A program made the position numbers and the translations under genes. This document shows positions 15,152 through 23,948 of a stretch of DNA of 64,000 bases, piece after piece (position 1 is the first letter of the stretch; every line of letters starts with the position of its first letter). Below the pieces are notes generated by a model. The model saw nothing but the letters and a program-made list of their open reading frames with translations, did not search any database and was not told the DNA's origin. Origin of the DNA: a virus; the IMG/VR virus record IMGVR_UViG_3300021168_000001, positions 39,270-103,269 of that record, one strand, 5' to 3'.

Positions 15152-18112
15152 TCAGTTCGGAATCCCGTAATTATAGGTGCTCGTGTCTCCCGTCGCGCAT
15201 ATCACAGAAAATCCCACGCCGGGATTAGGTGTGGTCTGCGCCAGCGCGCCAGGCGTTCCGCCGACCGTCTTTATGCCGAACCATACGGTAGACGTCGCTG
15301 AGAAGTTACCATTTGTAACTCCGATCGTTCCACCGCTGGTGCAGGTAAATGTTCCCACACGAGACGATGAAAGCGGCACAGTTGTGAATGGCTGGCGCGG
15401 TGTTATCCCATTGCTAAGAATATCAAGGCAGTCGGATACCGAGCCGTTACCACACTGGATCTCTACCCCATTAGCTTGTGCATTAATGCGGCCATTTAGA
15501 AGCTGAGCTGATGTATGGTATAGGTCGATATGCGGATCAGTACTAGAACCCGGTAGCGATAGCCCTTGCGGAAAGGGTATCTGCGCCGTAAAGGCTGGAT
15601 TTTCCTGAGGCTGTGAATTTGAAGCGTTGTCCTGCAGGGCATCATGATATCGGGTGCATACAGGGTCGCCTTGATTAAAGATCGACCAAATTATTCTATT
15701 CACGGTCCCACCGCTCCAGCCGATGATATCCAGAGTGGGTACACGCGGACCACAAAATATATCGCTACTTTTCACAGCGCCTTCTAACTGCGTCGCATTT
15801 CTATAAGGATCGTTGGTCCCAGTAATCGGTGTCGCACCCTCCGCTGATAGCGTGTGCATTGTTAAAGATCCTGCAACACAGCAGAATATGTTTCTACTGA
15901 TCCCTTTAGCTAGTATCGTATCTATGGTCCCGCCTCCGGTCTCGCCGGAATCACGAGCAAAGATTCCCAGACCCAAAGAGCTGACTCCGGGGTAAGTGTG
16001 AGTGTTGGCGCCCTGCGGGATATTCATGGGATGCCCTGTTTGCCGCTGGCTTATAGTTGCAGGGAACTTAGCTATCTCAAGAAAATCTGGGCTATTCCCG
16101 GAGCAGCCGGAACACCAAAAATACTTGTCAAACCAATCATCCAACTTCTGTGAACCGCTTCCGGGTCCTCCATACGCCGGTAAACGTGGAATGATGTTGC
16201 GAGCACTAGTCGCATCAAAGAATCCGCCGCATCCCAGGGGTTGATCGATGCGATGGCACCACTGCCCGCCGTTGATCCAGCTACCAAGGCTATTGAATAC
16301 AAGATCAGAAGCAGTAAATCCTATATCCGTAGACTGGGTCCACATCCCCAGTCCACCATTAAATGTAATGCCTCCGATGTGGGAATAATTCGCATTGTTG
16401 ATTACTCCGATGTCAAGAATGGCGTTACTAGCCGTGAAATACTGAAGATCTAGACCCACCACATAGCCACCGTAAATCCACGGTTGCAAGTTATCAAAGG
16501 TCTGGCCATCCCAAGTGCCAATGTCGGAAGTGGCGTTTCCCAATGTAGAGGATTCACCAACAAAGCTAACTTCCGATCCAAGGTAAACATTGACGGGGAA
16601 TTGAGTCGGTGCGAGCGGAGTCATGTTGCTGCACTGCACCCATACCGGACTACCGGCTGTGTTACTGTTGCAGGCTCCGTGGTCACCGAAGACAATGGTA
16701 GGTGCCGTTACTCCGCAACCCGTAGCGTTGGTGCCGATCGTCATCGATGTGATTTGCCCGGCAGCGTTCGATGCCGCTGTTCCTTTGGCGACGATCGGCA
16801 CCCAGCCGGTGCCGATAAACCCGATGGTATTGCAAGTGCTGCTGCCTTTAACCGCATAAAAATTAATGGCTGACCCAGAGCTTGGCACGTATCCCGAGCC
16901 GCCAGCACCGACGCTTGGCGTTGTAATCGCCCCGCCTGATGTCGTCGTGGTAGCGGTCGCGCCGTCTCCTCCGACAGTTACTATGGTCGCAGTTGGCGGA
17001 GATGAGTAGTTGTATCCGCCAAAGACCACGGAGCACGACGCAATATGACCACCGCTGTCGCTCGTGGCTGTAATGTAAGCCTGATTTCCGCACTGAGCGC
17101 TGCCGTTGCATCCCCCGGTGACAATGGTGCGCATCGTTGAATTGATGGTGTAACCAGAGCCGGAAGATGTCACAGCGCAAGACGAAATTACGCCATTTGT
17201 ACCTAGTGTAGTTGATAGTGTTCCTCCGGTCCCTCCTCCTGCCTGGCCATAGCCGCCATCATCAGAGGCACCAGTGAGAACGTAATAAGGAGCCGTCGCC
17301 ATCAAATACTGCCCCGGTGGCTTTATGCATATGCCACCGGTCGCCGGAGAAACAAACGTTGCCTGCGCACATGCAGCGAATGCTGGGGAGTTATCCGTGC
17401 CGTACCAGAGATTGCCAGTGAAAGAGTTGAGGGCGGTTTTGTTCAGGACGACGTGAGTAGCATCTGTGACCGACACTATTTGCGCCGTGTTGTTCGTGGT
17501 CCATCCTGAAAGCGGAGTAAATGCTATATTCGCGAATGGCTGCGCGGTTGGAGCACCGATTGTTGCGAATTTCCCGATGTCTGTTAAGCCGCTGAAGTTC
17601 GTGTTGGTGCATGTGAGCGTAGTTCCCCCCACGGTCATAGAGCACGTGAAGTAACCCGACGCGCTCCGCTGAAGCGCGTCGCCAACCGCTCCATAGGCGG
17701 TGACCAGCTGGGTGGCCTTGCATGCGTTGGCACTACAGGCTTGATGGACCGTAGGGAGGTCGCTCCCCAGGTTAAGTTGATGAGTCGATGGGTTGATCGT
17801 GATGCTGGGATCGCCCTGGAACGAAGTCACCGCATTGTTGGCGAAGTTCACGGCAAACGCTGGCCCGGCAGGATTAGATGCTGTACCTCCATTCGAAGTC
17901 CATCCAGAACTCGAACAGAAATAGCTCAGATTGTTCGTAGTATCCGCATATGGCTCACCATAATTTACTGATGTGCAAGGTATCGTCGGCGCACCGCTAC
18001 CACTCACCTTGACCCACTTTACCTGTGTGTGCGGATTGATGGCCTGCTGGCCTACGCCATCAATCCACGAATTCCAACACACCAACAGGATCAGTATTAA
18101 CGCTCGACGCAT
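15152..18112 (-). CDS. Large beta-helix tailspike-like protein with signal peptide
   Basis: 986 residues. It begins MRRALILILLVCWNSWIDGVG, a plausible Sec signal, unusual for a phage tail protein. Around residue 140, VTAYGAVGDALQ resembles the head of pectate-lyase/tailspike beta-helices. Long Gly/Ser/Thr stretches with repeating strand-turn pattern follow (for example GGTGGTLSTTLGTNGVIS), then aromatic-rich loops (WIYGGYVVGLDLQYF, WCHRIDQPLGCGGFFD). Likely binds or degrades surface glycans, as a tailspike or as a secreted depolymerase-like protein. Confidence 0.65.
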   Translation of the reverse strand: MRRALILILLVCWNSWIDGVGQQAINPHTQVKWVKVSGSGAPTIPCTSVNYGEPYADTTNNLSYFCSSSGWTSNGGTASNPAGPAFAVNFANNAVTSFQGDPSITINPSTHQLNLGSDLPTVHQACSANACKATQLVTAYGAVGDALQRSASGYFTCSMTVGGTTLTCTNTNFSGLTDIGKFATIGAPTAQPFANIAFTPLSGWTTNNTAQIVSVTDATHVVLNKTALNSFTGNLWYGTDNSPAFAACAQATFVSPATGGICIKPPGQYLMATAPYYVLTGASDDGGYGQAGGGTGGTLSTTLGTNGVISSCAVTSSGSGYTINSTMRTIVTGGCNGSAQCGNQAYITATSDSGGHIASCSVVFGGYNYSSPPTATIVTVGGDGATATTTTSGGAITTPSVGAGGSGYVPSSGSAINFYAVKGSSTCNTIGFIGTGWVPIVAKGTAASNAAGQITSMTIGTNATGCGVTAPTIVFGDHGACNSNTAGSPVWVQCSNMTPLAPTQFPVNVYLGSEVSFVGESSTLGNATSDIGTWDGQTFDNLQPWIYGGYVVGLDLQYFTASNAILDIGVINNANYSHIGGITFNGGLGMWTQSTDIGFTASDLVFNSLGSWINGGQWCHRIDQPLGCGGFFDATSARNIIPRLPAYGGPGSGSQKLDDWFDKYFWCSGCSGNSPDFLEIAKFPATISQRQTGHPMNIPQGANTHTYPGVSSLGLGIFARDSGETGGGTIDTILAKGISRNIFCCVAGSLTMHTLSAEGATPITGTNDPYRNATQLEGAVKSSDIFCGPRVPTLDIIGWSGGTVNRIIWSIFNQGDPVCTRYHDALQDNASNSQPQENPAFTAQIPFPQGLSLPGSSTDPHIDLYHTSAQLLNGRINAQANGVEIQCGNGSVSDCLDILSNGITPRQPFTTVPLSSSRVGTFTCTSGGTIGVTNGNFSATSTVWFGIKTVGGTPGALAQTTPNPGVGFSVICATGDTSTYNYGIPN

Positions 18113-18130
18113 TCGATTCGATTCCTCGTT

Positions 18131-18676
18131 TTAGTTGTTGTATTTTATTGAGATCGTTCCGCCAGTGCAGATGAGGCGCCACCCGGCCGCTGCGCCGCCG
18201 CGGCCACCTCCGCCTGACGAATAGTAGTATGTGAAGTTCAGCGACATGGAGCCGGAATAGCTCCCGCCATCGCCATCGTTCGTGTCTCCGGAGAACGTCG
18301 TCACCACCGTCGCCGGCGCACTGATGCTTACCGGTCGCCCATTATTGGTGCCTGTAAAAGTCGCATAGGTCTCGGAGTCTCCGGTTACATGCGCTTCGTC
18401 CAGGTCAGCGACATTGTTCCAGACGATGAATCCGGTACCGGCGTTATAGCCAGTCAGGTATGTGTCGATCCAGAATGTTCCGCTGGGCTGCCCATTGATC
18501 GCGACCGGGATCCCATAGCAGTAGAGCGGGCTGCTGTCACGGCCGCAGTTGAAACCACCCTGTCCAACGTTGAGTGTGATTGGAAGTTGCTGCCCAGGAA
18601 CCTCATCCTGCGCCAAAACTAAAGTTGGAAGCATACACAGAATTGAAGCGAGTGCTGCAAAGCGTAGCAGTTTCAT
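18131..18676 (-). CDS. Secreted Gly-rich protein with signal peptide
   Basis: 181 residues from ATG 18676 (MKLLRFAALASILCMLPTLV, then LAQ), an evident signal peptide; a longer upstream frame lacks a ribosome site, whereas GGGAGAAAG lies before this ATG. The mature protein is beta-rich with a pair of Cys near each end and a SSGGGGRGGAAAG loop. It lies 18 bp from the tailspike-like gene and may be exported with it. Confidence 0.6.
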   Translation of the reverse strand: MKLLRFAALASILCMLPTLVLAQDEVPGQQLPITLNVGQGGFNCGRDSSPLYCYGIPVAINGQPSGTFWIDTYLTGYNAGTGFIVWNNVADLDEAHVTGDSETYATFTGTNNGRPVSISAPATVVTTFSGDTNDGDGGSYSGSMSLNFTYYYSSGGGGRGGAAAGWRLICTGGTISIKYNN

Positions 18677-18787
18677 TTGGTTCTTTCTCCCGATTGAAAT
18701 TTTGAATCCGGTTTGAATAAAGCATGCGCCAAATGCGCGATATCGCCACAAACTATGGTCATGATTCCAGTTAATCGATCATTCGTT

Positions 18788-20122
18788 TCACGCCGCCAAG
18801 AGTCGATAATCCGAAAACACTTCTTCAACCCCGTACCGCAGCGCATCGCACCCATGGTCGTTCGTTTTTATCGGTGCCTCTTCGCCGCGCTTAATCGCGT
18901 CCGGATCCCACATATACGACGGCAGTTCGCGAATCAGCTCTTCGCATTCGGCACTGATCCGAATCCGTCTTTGAGTAAGCACGCTCGAGGTCTTGCGGAT
19001 CCCATCGAGCACATCGTTGTTGGCATCCACTACCCAGAGATTTGCAGCTGACAACTCATTGCGAAAGCTGGCGGCCGAAGGATCGAGAACGATGCGCGGC
19101 TGGCTGCGCCGTTGCACGCGCGATACACTCACAATGCCGGCTGTGTTCTTGTAGCCGTCTGGACTAAGCCAGCAAACGATGTCGTCTTTGTACTGCGAGT
19201 CTGTCTTTTGACGCATCTCCTTCGCGGAGTCCCACCAATACTGACGATCGATCCAAAGCGTCTTGCCGTCGTCAATTGCCTCGAGCGCCGTGCACGGGTT
19301 GGCCGTGCCATAGTCCATGAAGACGATGTGGTCGACATAACCGCCAAATCCATAGAGCCCTGGCCCGATCTCTTCAGGGTGGTAAATCAGATCGGATGAC
19401 CAGGCACTGCCATAGATTGCGCCTTCGGCTGCGACCCATCGGCCGAGAATGTAACGCAGAAAGAAGACGCCGCTTTGCGAAGCTTTGATCGTTCGCTTTG
19501 AATTCGGGTCCAGGTTCGGATTGTCGTCCAGCGTGAACTCGATGTGCGTTAGGTCCGGCTTGAAGCTTTTGCCATCGATGACTTCGGTCTTCAGGTAGTG
19601 CGTCGGCGGGCCCGGGTTTGTGGTTCCGTAGAACCGCGATCCTTTTGGCGAAAGCCGCTGCATCAGAACAAAGAAGAAGGACCGCGGCCACTCGATCACC
19701 TCATCCCCGATCGCAACACCAATCGTCATTCCCAGAATGTTCGTGTATGACGCCTCATCGTTGGCGCCAATCACGAACCATTGAACTCCGGCGCCGTTCT
19801 CACCCAGAAACAGCCAGAGCTCACCGGTTGACTGATTGTAGGAGTACTTGTCTTTACCGATGATTTCGAACAGGTCGATGAGAATGTTCTTGTGAACCTT
19901 GCCCTTCGACTTGCCGATAATGACGCGCCGGCCCTCCACCTTGTATCGGCAGAGGTGAAGAATCACCTTCGCTGTAACGGCCCAGGTCTTGGCGGACCGG
20001 ACGGACCCGACAAGAATGTTGTACTTTCTGTCGAGCTCGGGCGGGTGCATGATGAACGCGTGCGCCTTGCGTCCGAACTGTTTAACTTTTTGTACAGGAG
20101 CAATCGACGTCCCGGTTGCCAA
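18788..20122 (-). CDS. terL: Terminase large subunit
   Basis: 444 residues, usual length. ATPase domain: NILVGSVRSAKTWAVTAKV (Walker A-like, GSxRSxKT), GVAIGDEVIEWP (Walker B), FYGTTNPGPPTH (coupling motif). Nuclease domain: HIVFMDYGTANPC, RIVLDPSAASF and KTNDHGCDALRYGVE with the conserved acidic residues of the RNase H-like fold. It pumps DNA into the prohead through the portal and cuts concatemers. The type resembles PBSX/Terminase_3-6 enzymes. Confidence 0.93.
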   Translation of the reverse strand: MATGTSIAPVQKVKQFGRKAHAFIMHPPELDRKYNILVGSVRSAKTWAVTAKVILHLCRYKVEGRRVIIGKSKGKVHKNILIDLFEIIGKDKYSYNQSTGELWLFLGENGAGVQWFVIGANDEASYTNILGMTIGVAIGDEVIEWPRSFFFVLMQRLSPKGSRFYGTTNPGPPTHYLKTEVIDGKSFKPDLTHIEFTLDDNPNLDPNSKRTIKASQSGVFFLRYILGRWVAAEGAIYGSAWSSDLIYHPEEIGPGLYGFGGYVDHIVFMDYGTANPCTALEAIDDGKTLWIDRQYWWDSAKEMRQKTDSQYKDDIVCWLSPDGYKNTAGIVSVSRVQRRSQPRIVLDPSAASFRNELSAANLWVVDANNDVLDGIRKTSSVLTQRRIRISAECEELIRELPSYMWDPDAIKRGEEAPIKTNDHGCDALRYGVEEVFSDYRLLAA

Positions 20123-20130
20123 CGGTCAGC

Positions 20131-20289
20131 CTACAATCCTTTGTGCCAGCGCATGCGCCGCTTGAATTCGCGATCCTCGCGAGCTTCTTTAATCCAGTTG
20201 GATATCCCTTTTGCGACTAGCCAGACAATGTATCCAGCCGCGACCGAAGCGATCGCATAGCCAGCCAGCCGGATATCGCCGATCGACAT
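20131..20289 (-). CDS. 52-residue single-TM protein beside terminase
   Basis: ATG 20289, stop TAG 20131-20133. MSIGDIRLAGYAIASVAAGY begins one transmembrane helix (to about residue 27), followed by a charged tail (EAREDREFKRRMRWHKGL). Eight bases before terL. Holin-like size and basic C-terminus, but one TM only; function unproven. Confidence 0.5.
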   Translation of the reverse strand: MSIGDIRLAGYAIASVAAGYIVWLVAKGISNWIKEAREDREFKRRMRWHKGL

Positions 20290-20307
20290 TCAGAAAATGT
20301 AAATGAT

Positions 20308-20727
20308 TTATCGTGGTTGCGTTAGTAGTTGTCCGAGCGAAGTACCTGAAGCCGGATTGATATACGGTATGCTACAGCCGAACATCGCAGGCTTTTGATT
20401 CGAGTCGACAACAGGAACGATGAAGCGGAAATCCTCGGAGTATTGGAATCGGCCTCCATCCCATCCATCGATAAGTGGCATGAACTTTCCATTGATCATG
20501 ATGGCTGAGGCTGAGCCTGTCGTTTCGGTAGCCGCAAGATGCCTCGTCCTGATGGTGTCGTTGAATTTCCTGATCTGCTCAGCTATCTCGATCTGCTGCT
20601 CATAGAGACGTTTGGCTTCGGCCGCCTCGGCTGGCGTCAATTGAATCACCTTCGCCGACTGCGCTATGACTGTGGCCACAAGCATGCACAGAAACATGAG
20701 TGCAACGATCCGACGTAGTTCTTTCAT
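20308..20727 (-). CDS. Exported protein with signal peptide and helix
   Basis: 139 residues. MKELRRIVALMFLCMLVATV then IAQ is a Sec signal; residues ~30-65 form a charged helix (AEAKRLYEQQIEIAEQIRKF). The C-terminal half is beta-like, ending GTSLGQLLTQPR. It may be a periplasmic accessory factor. Its start overlaps the preceding short gene by ATGA. Confidence 0.55.
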   Translation of the reverse strand: MKELRRIVALMFLCMLVATVIAQSAKVIQLTPAEAAEAKRLYEQQIEIAEQIRKFNDTIRTRHLAATETTGSASAIMINGKFMPLIDGWDGGRFQYSEDFRFIVPVVDSNQKPAMFGCSIPYINPASGTSLGQLLTQPR

Positions 20728-20864
20728 TGGACAGTCCCACCTATCGCTTCAAGCGATGGCGCGCGCTCCACGTATGTTGATTGACGAGGATCGTAGCCAT
20801 ACGCGTTGTTGTAGGCGAGAACTTCGATGTCGCCTGAACCGTCTGAAGTTTCGCGCCACGCCAA
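20724..20864 (-). CDS. 46-residue protein from TTG start
   Basis: From TTG 20862-20864, three bases after the upstream TAG, reading AWRETSDGSGDIEVLAYNNA and ending SLEAIGGTVQ. The TGA overlaps the ATG of the next gene (ATGA), as throughout the operon. Composition is protein-like. Function unknown. Confidence 0.45.
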   Translation of the reverse strand: MAWRETSDGSGDIEVLAYNNAYGYDPRQSTYVERAPSLEAIGGTVQ

Positions 20865-20867
20865 GAA

Positions 20868-21059
20868 CTATTGCCTACCGCAATTCCAAGTGATCCTGTG
20901 CCATGCATGCATTTCCTCGGCGGCCTTGGGGAACACTGGCTTAGGCAAGGCCACCGGAGCGAGTGTTACATGGATGAGGTCCTGGCACTGGTCGCACTGG
21001 TAAGTGTTCGGGTCCTCATTGTTCACGACCTTCGTCAAATTAAGATGTTCGCATTCCAT
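20868..21059 (-). CDS. Small zinc-ribbon-like protein
   Basis: 63 residues. CEHLNLTK near the start and CDQCQDLIHV about 17 residues later give a CxH...CxxC metal site. Ends HRITWNCGRQ. Similar tiny treble-clef proteins are frequent in phages; role unknown. Confidence 0.5.
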   Translation of the reverse strand: MECEHLNLTKVVNNEDPNTYQCDQCQDLIHVTLAPVALPKPVFPKAAEEMHAWHRITWNCGRQ

Positions 21060-21074
21060 CCCGGCGCGCTCCGA

Positions 21075-21281
21075 TCAGAGTCCCAATGTTTTGCCGGCGC
21101 TGTCGGCCATTGGCTTTTCATCTTCATTGTCGCTTTCGGGCCAAAAGTTCCCGAGGCAAGCGCGAGCAAGTTTAACCACCAGCGCCATGAATGCAACGAA
21201 GCCTACGATACAGCAGAGAGTAACTGGAACCACGAAGTTGATCTCCAGGTACTCCTCCCACGTCATCGGGTGGCCGGTCAT
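21075..21281 (-). CDS. 68-residue single-TM protein, candidate holin
   Basis: MTGHPMTWEEYLEINFVVPV then one long hydrophobic helix (VTLCCIVGFVAFMALVVKLA) and a hydrophilic acidic tail. One-helix holins exist, and no better holin is seen near the endolysin, but the call rests on topology alone. Coupled by ATGA to the upstream gene. Confidence 0.45.
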   Translation of the reverse strand: MTGHPMTWEEYLEINFVVPVTLCCIVGFVAFMALVVKLARACLGNFWPESDNEDEKPMADSAGKTLGL

Positions 21282-21445
21282 TTGCGATCCAGAGCTAAAA
21301 GCTCTTTGTCAGATCCACGAAATTCGACCAGTTCACCAAGTGCAACGACCGTATCGTTGAATGCTTTGGCCGCTTCCTCACTCACGCCTATCATGAGTTT
21401 GGTATTTTCTCCATGGAGACAAATCAGTTCGCGTACCCTTTTCAT
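21278..21445 (-). CDS. 55-residue protein, unknown
   Basis: MKRVRELICLHGENTKLMIG then VSEEAAKAFNDTVVALGELV, an alpha-helical protein whose TGA overlaps the next ATG. Good gene-like composition; no family recognised. Confidence 0.45.
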   Translation of the reverse strand: MKRVRELICLHGENTKLMIGVSEEAAKAFNDTVVALGELVEFRGSDKELLALDRK

Positions 21446-21454
21446 CGCTGATTA

Positions 21455-21646
21455 TCATTGCCTGCATCCTTCGGCGACTTCTGCTTTCTTGCTATGACAG
21501 CTGCATGTGCAGAACGGTCCAGGAACTCCATGCCTTGCTCTGAGGTGCCCGCTGCACTTCTTGTGTTCACTGCGCTTGCAGGTTGAGCTCGGATTGCTGC
21601 CGGGTCGGAATTGCTTTCTTAATCCCGGATACGGTCCAGGCTTCAT
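21455..21646 (-). CDS. Cys/His-rich small protein
   Basis: 63 residues. TCKRSEHKKCSGHLRARHG and PFCTCSCHSKK give seven or more Cys/His ligands, enough for one or two zinc ions. The start overlaps the stop of the ribbon-helix-helix gene. Likely nucleic-acid or protein binding; unproven. Confidence 0.5.
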   Translation of the reverse strand: MKPGPYPGLRKQFRPGSNPSSTCKRSEHKKCSGHLRARHGVPGPFCTCSCHSKKAEVAEGCRQ

Positions 21647-22191
21647 CCTGCCATTCTTTCCAGCTGCTCGATCGGATAGTTCTGCTCACACACCGTGCAG
21701 CGCATCATTGTCGGGCCCCACCGCTTCAGTTTACTGCGACACCGAGGACAGGCGTTCACTGGTTTAGCCTTCTTCGGGATCGGCGGCGGAACGAGCGGGG
21801 CAACCTTCGGCGATCGGTGGAGGTTAGGTCCGATTCGAGTCTGCTGCCCCGTGCGCTCGATCGACTGCACTCGCCGCTCGTGGCCAGCAGCAGCGCGGTC
21901 GATTTTTGGCTTCATGGGCCGGGATCCACCACGACTCCCGGCCCGGCGTACTGCTTTTGTGCGGGATGGGCTGGTAGTCCCCAACGCGATACTGCTGCGC
22001 CCAGCCTCGAGGGATGGCTTCCGGCCGGTGGCCGGCTTTAACCTGCGCGCGATCTTCGTTACTCGCGCTTTTGAAAGAACCCCGATGCAATAGTCCCGCA
22101 ACGTCAGGCCCTTCTTCGTGGCGTTGGACTTCAGCTTCTCCATCAAAGCTGGTGAGACATTGCGAATGTTCAGAGCACGATCGCCGCCCAT
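21643..22191 (-). CDS. Ribbon-helix-helix protein with C-terminal zinc ribbon
   Basis: 182 residues. LNIRNVSPALMEKLKSNATK followed by KGLTLRDYCIGVL matches the Arc/CopG ribbon-helix-helix fold (residues ~6-42). The middle is basic and low complexity. The C-terminus (CPRCRSKLKRWG...CTVCEQNY) is a zinc ribbon. RHH proteins are DNA-binding repressors that often control their own promoter; the perfect palindrome GATGTAACATC lies 6 bp upstream of its ATG. A regulator of late genes is plausible. Confidence 0.65.
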   Translation of the reverse strand: MGGDRALNIRNVSPALMEKLKSNATKKGLTLRDYCIGVLSKARVTKIARRLKPATGRKPSLEAGRSSIALGTTSPSRTKAVRRAGSRGGSRPMKPKIDRAAAGHERRVQSIERTGQQTRIGPNLHRSPKVAPLVPPPIPKKAKPVNACPRCRSKLKRWGPTMMRCTVCEQNYPIEQLERMAG

Positions 22192-22197
22192 GCCAAA

Positions 22198-22208
22198 GAT
22201 GTTACATC
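22198..22208. promoter_or_regulatory. Palindromic operator candidate before the RHH gene
   Basis: GATGTTACATC, an 11-bp palindrome around one central base, sits in the ribosome-site position of the RHH gene. The same palindrome occurs at 23926-23936 in the long intergenic region. Confidence 0.45.
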
Positions 22209-22220
22209 ATCACGAACAAA

Positions 22221-22243
22221 AGGCGCTCCAGAAAAGAGCGCCT
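22221..22243 (-). terminator. Rho-independent terminator before the RHH gene
   Basis: AGGCGCTC/GAGCGCCT, an 8-bp stem with a 7-base loop, followed by TTTTGTT on the minus strand and TTCATT on the plus strand. It ends transcripts coming from the terS side. Confidence 0.75.
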
Positions 22244-22291
22244 TTCATTCTGCCTGTTGCGTTGTAACGTACCTATCAGAGGTGTCCCGAG

Positions 22292-22331
22292 GCCGGATGC
22301 CTCACTCGTTTGTCTGAGTGCTGGGTCCGGC
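22292..22331. other. Two-part hairpin between terminator and next gene
   Basis: GCCGGA/TCCGGC and CACTC/GAGTG form outer and inner stems around a small internal loop. It lies in the ~100-bp gap between 22243 and 22344. No T-run follows, so it may be an mRNA 3' structure or processing site. Confidence 0.35.
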
Positions 22332-22343
22332 TTGCTCACGATT

Positions 22344-22604
22344 TTAGCTTATGTTGATGTTCACCGTGTTGGAGAATCGCTGCTCGCCTCCCTCACCAGT
22401 CCAGGTGTTCATTGATCCAAAGGCGCTAACAGTCACCTCGCGAACCGGGCTGTTGCCTGCGAGAGAGTCGGCGATCAGTGCGCGTGCCTTTTGCTTGATC
22501 GTCTCTTCCGGCTCCAGGAGCGTGCTCATCGATTCGAACTGCCGCTCGATCTGCGTGGCCGCTTCGTCCGACTTCATCCCGTTACAACTTACGCTCCAAC
22601 TCAT
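22344..22604 (-). CDS. 86-residue protein after terS, unknown
   Basis: MSWSVSCNGMKSDEAATQIE, a helical middle (EETIKQKARALIADSLAGN) and a C-terminal beta part (SFGSMNTWTGEG then RFSNTVNINIS). ATGA overlap with terS. Small proteins here may be virion components; no motif seen. Confidence 0.5.
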   Translation of the reverse strand: MSWSVSCNGMKSDEAATQIERQFESMSTLLEPEETIKQKARALIADSLAGNSPVREVTVSAFGSMNTWTGEGGEQRFSNTVNINIS

Positions 22605-23047
22605 TCCGAACCTCCCGAGCCACCGGTACCATCGGCCGGCTCACTGGTTGTTACATCCGTTTGTGCCTCGCCAGATTCCGCTGCTGGCGCCTCTTCGTCC
22701 TTCGGCGGCTCCGCGGCCGGCCCGGCCATCAATGCCTTGAAGAATCCCTCGAGCTGGTCTCCCAGGCCCGTCTGCTTCCGCCCACCCTCATCACTCTGCC
22801 CCAGGTGCTGCTTCCCCAACCAGATCAGCATCGTCGGGTTCTTCTTGTTCACACCCACATCGTACTGAGCTCGCTTGATGCTGGACTTCATTGTCGACCA
22901 GCCGCGCTCAACCTGCTTTTTGTATTTTCGGTGCAGCGTGTCTGCCGAGCAATCCAGCAGTTGGCCAATTTCCTCGAGGGTCAGACCGATCGAGGCAGCG
23001 GCTTCAACTTGCTTGGGATCGATGTTTGGTGTTGGTCGGCGACCCAT
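22601..23047 (-). CDS. terS: Probable terminase small subunit
   Basis: 148 residues. Residues ~10-45 form a helix-turn-helix (EAAASIGLTLEEIGQLLDCS), then KKNPTMLIWLGKQHLGQSD, a phrase typical of phage small terminase or terminase-associated DNA-binding proteins. The last ~45 residues are acidic and disordered. It recognises the packaging site and loads TerL. TerL lies 2.5 kb downstream with small genes between, which is looser than usual. Confidence 0.65.
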   Translation of the reverse strand: MGRRPTPNIDPKQVEAAASIGLTLEEIGQLLDCSADTLHRKYKKQVERGWSTMKSSIKRAQYDVGVNKKNPTMLIWLGKQHLGQSDEGGRKQTGLGDQLEGFFKALMAGPAAEPPKDEEAPAAESGEAQTDVTTSEPADGTGGSGGSE

Positions 23048-23284
23048 TCACGTAGCAACTCGTTCCTTTCCGCATTTGAATATTGGGGTTTAAGTTGAGC
23101 GGGGAAGCGAGTTTGAAAAGAAGAAATGGGGAGAGAAGAGGTGTTATGGGGCTAAATTTTCAATTGCTTATCGCTAAATCCGCTGAGGTTTTGAGAGGTG
23201 ATTGTTACATCAGGAAGGAATCTAAGTTGTTGTTTTCATTGTTATTTGTTTTTTGTGAAGACGCGCGAGCGGTCTCACCGCACA
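23048..23284. other. Intergenic region upstream of terS
   Basis: No convincing gene. It is purine-rich on the plus strand (GGGG and GAGA tracts, 23095-23150) and contains ATTGTTACATC (23201-23211), an imperfect copy of the RHH-gene palindrome. A packaging (pac/cos) site could lie here next to terS, but nothing proves it. A plus-strand frame (23083-23454) overlaps the next gene antisense and looks spurious. Confidence 0.4.
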
Positions 23285-23641
23285 CTACGCGTGCGCTGGC
23301 CGTCGAACGAGTAGTCCGTAACCGGACCAACGTTCAATCTGGAAACGAGATGTCTGGGAGTCTGGGAAGTTCATTCCTGCCAGGCCCAAAGAATCGTTGC
23401 GCGTCAGAGAACACGCTGAGTCCGGCGAATTGGAAGGATCTGGATGTAGTTTAGGTAGGGCGCTGTATTGATCGCCCATGAGTTTGAAAATCAGTATGGT
23501 CTGGCCTTTGCGCGGCACCGCCGACCGTTTAACAAGCCCTTGTTCTGCAAGCACTTCGTAGACTTCCACGTCGGCTTCAGATAGACGCATCATGAACTCG
23601 CCCGCGGCGTTACGCAGGACAGCAGAAGCTATTTTTGGCAA
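23285..23641 (-). CDS. 118-residue protein, unknown, TTG start
   Basis: TTG 23639-23641 with GGAG nine bases upstream; reads PKIASAVLRNAAGEFMMRLS then EADVEVYEVLAEQGLVKRSA, a winged-helix-like alternation, with strand ILIFKLMGDQY. The C-terminal half looks less ordered. Possibly DNA-binding; not recognised. Confidence 0.45.
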   Translation of the reverse strand: MPKIASAVLRNAAGEFMMRLSEADVEVYEVLAEQGLVKRSAVPRKGQTILIFKLMGDQYSALPKLHPDPSNSPDSACSLTRNDSLGLAGMNFPDSQTSRFQIERWSGYGLLVRRPAHA

Positions 23642-23948
23642 TGGGTCTCTCCAGTTCTGGCGCGGTGGAATCGCTCCGCGAGTGCGCTATTTAGGGAAGG
23701 ACGACAACTGCATGAAAGAATAGCGGTTTTGTTCCCTTTGTCAATGCACTGTTCGCGCGACAGGTTCTCAAGAAGGAAACTGGTTACCAGCCTCTACCGG
23801 GATTTACCGGAGATGGAAGCGGTATCTGGCAATGGAATTAAGTGTATTTAACATCAATAGTTTGAATATAGATATCCATTAAATTTCCACAGATTTATAA
23901 ACCGACATTTACCGGGGAATTCCAGGATGTAACATCATGTGACGATAG
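23642..23948. promoter_or_regulatory. AT-rich regulatory region with tandem palindromes
   Basis: No gene seen over ~300 bp. GATGTAACATC (23926-23936) is followed at once by ATGTGAC-GATA-GTCACAT (23937-23954), two adjacent operators by appearance. TACCGG repeats (TACCGGGATTTACCGGAGA near 23810; ATTTACCGGGGA near 23910) and TATAGATAT/TTTATAAA tracts around 23870-23900 suggest promoters on either strand. It probably controls the minus-strand late genes. Confidence 0.5.

Noticed and set aside
23083-23454. Plus-strand 123-residue frame in the terS upstream region
   Set aside because: Low-complexity, overlaps the minus-strand gene 23285-23641 antisense, and lacks a ribosome site or known motif.
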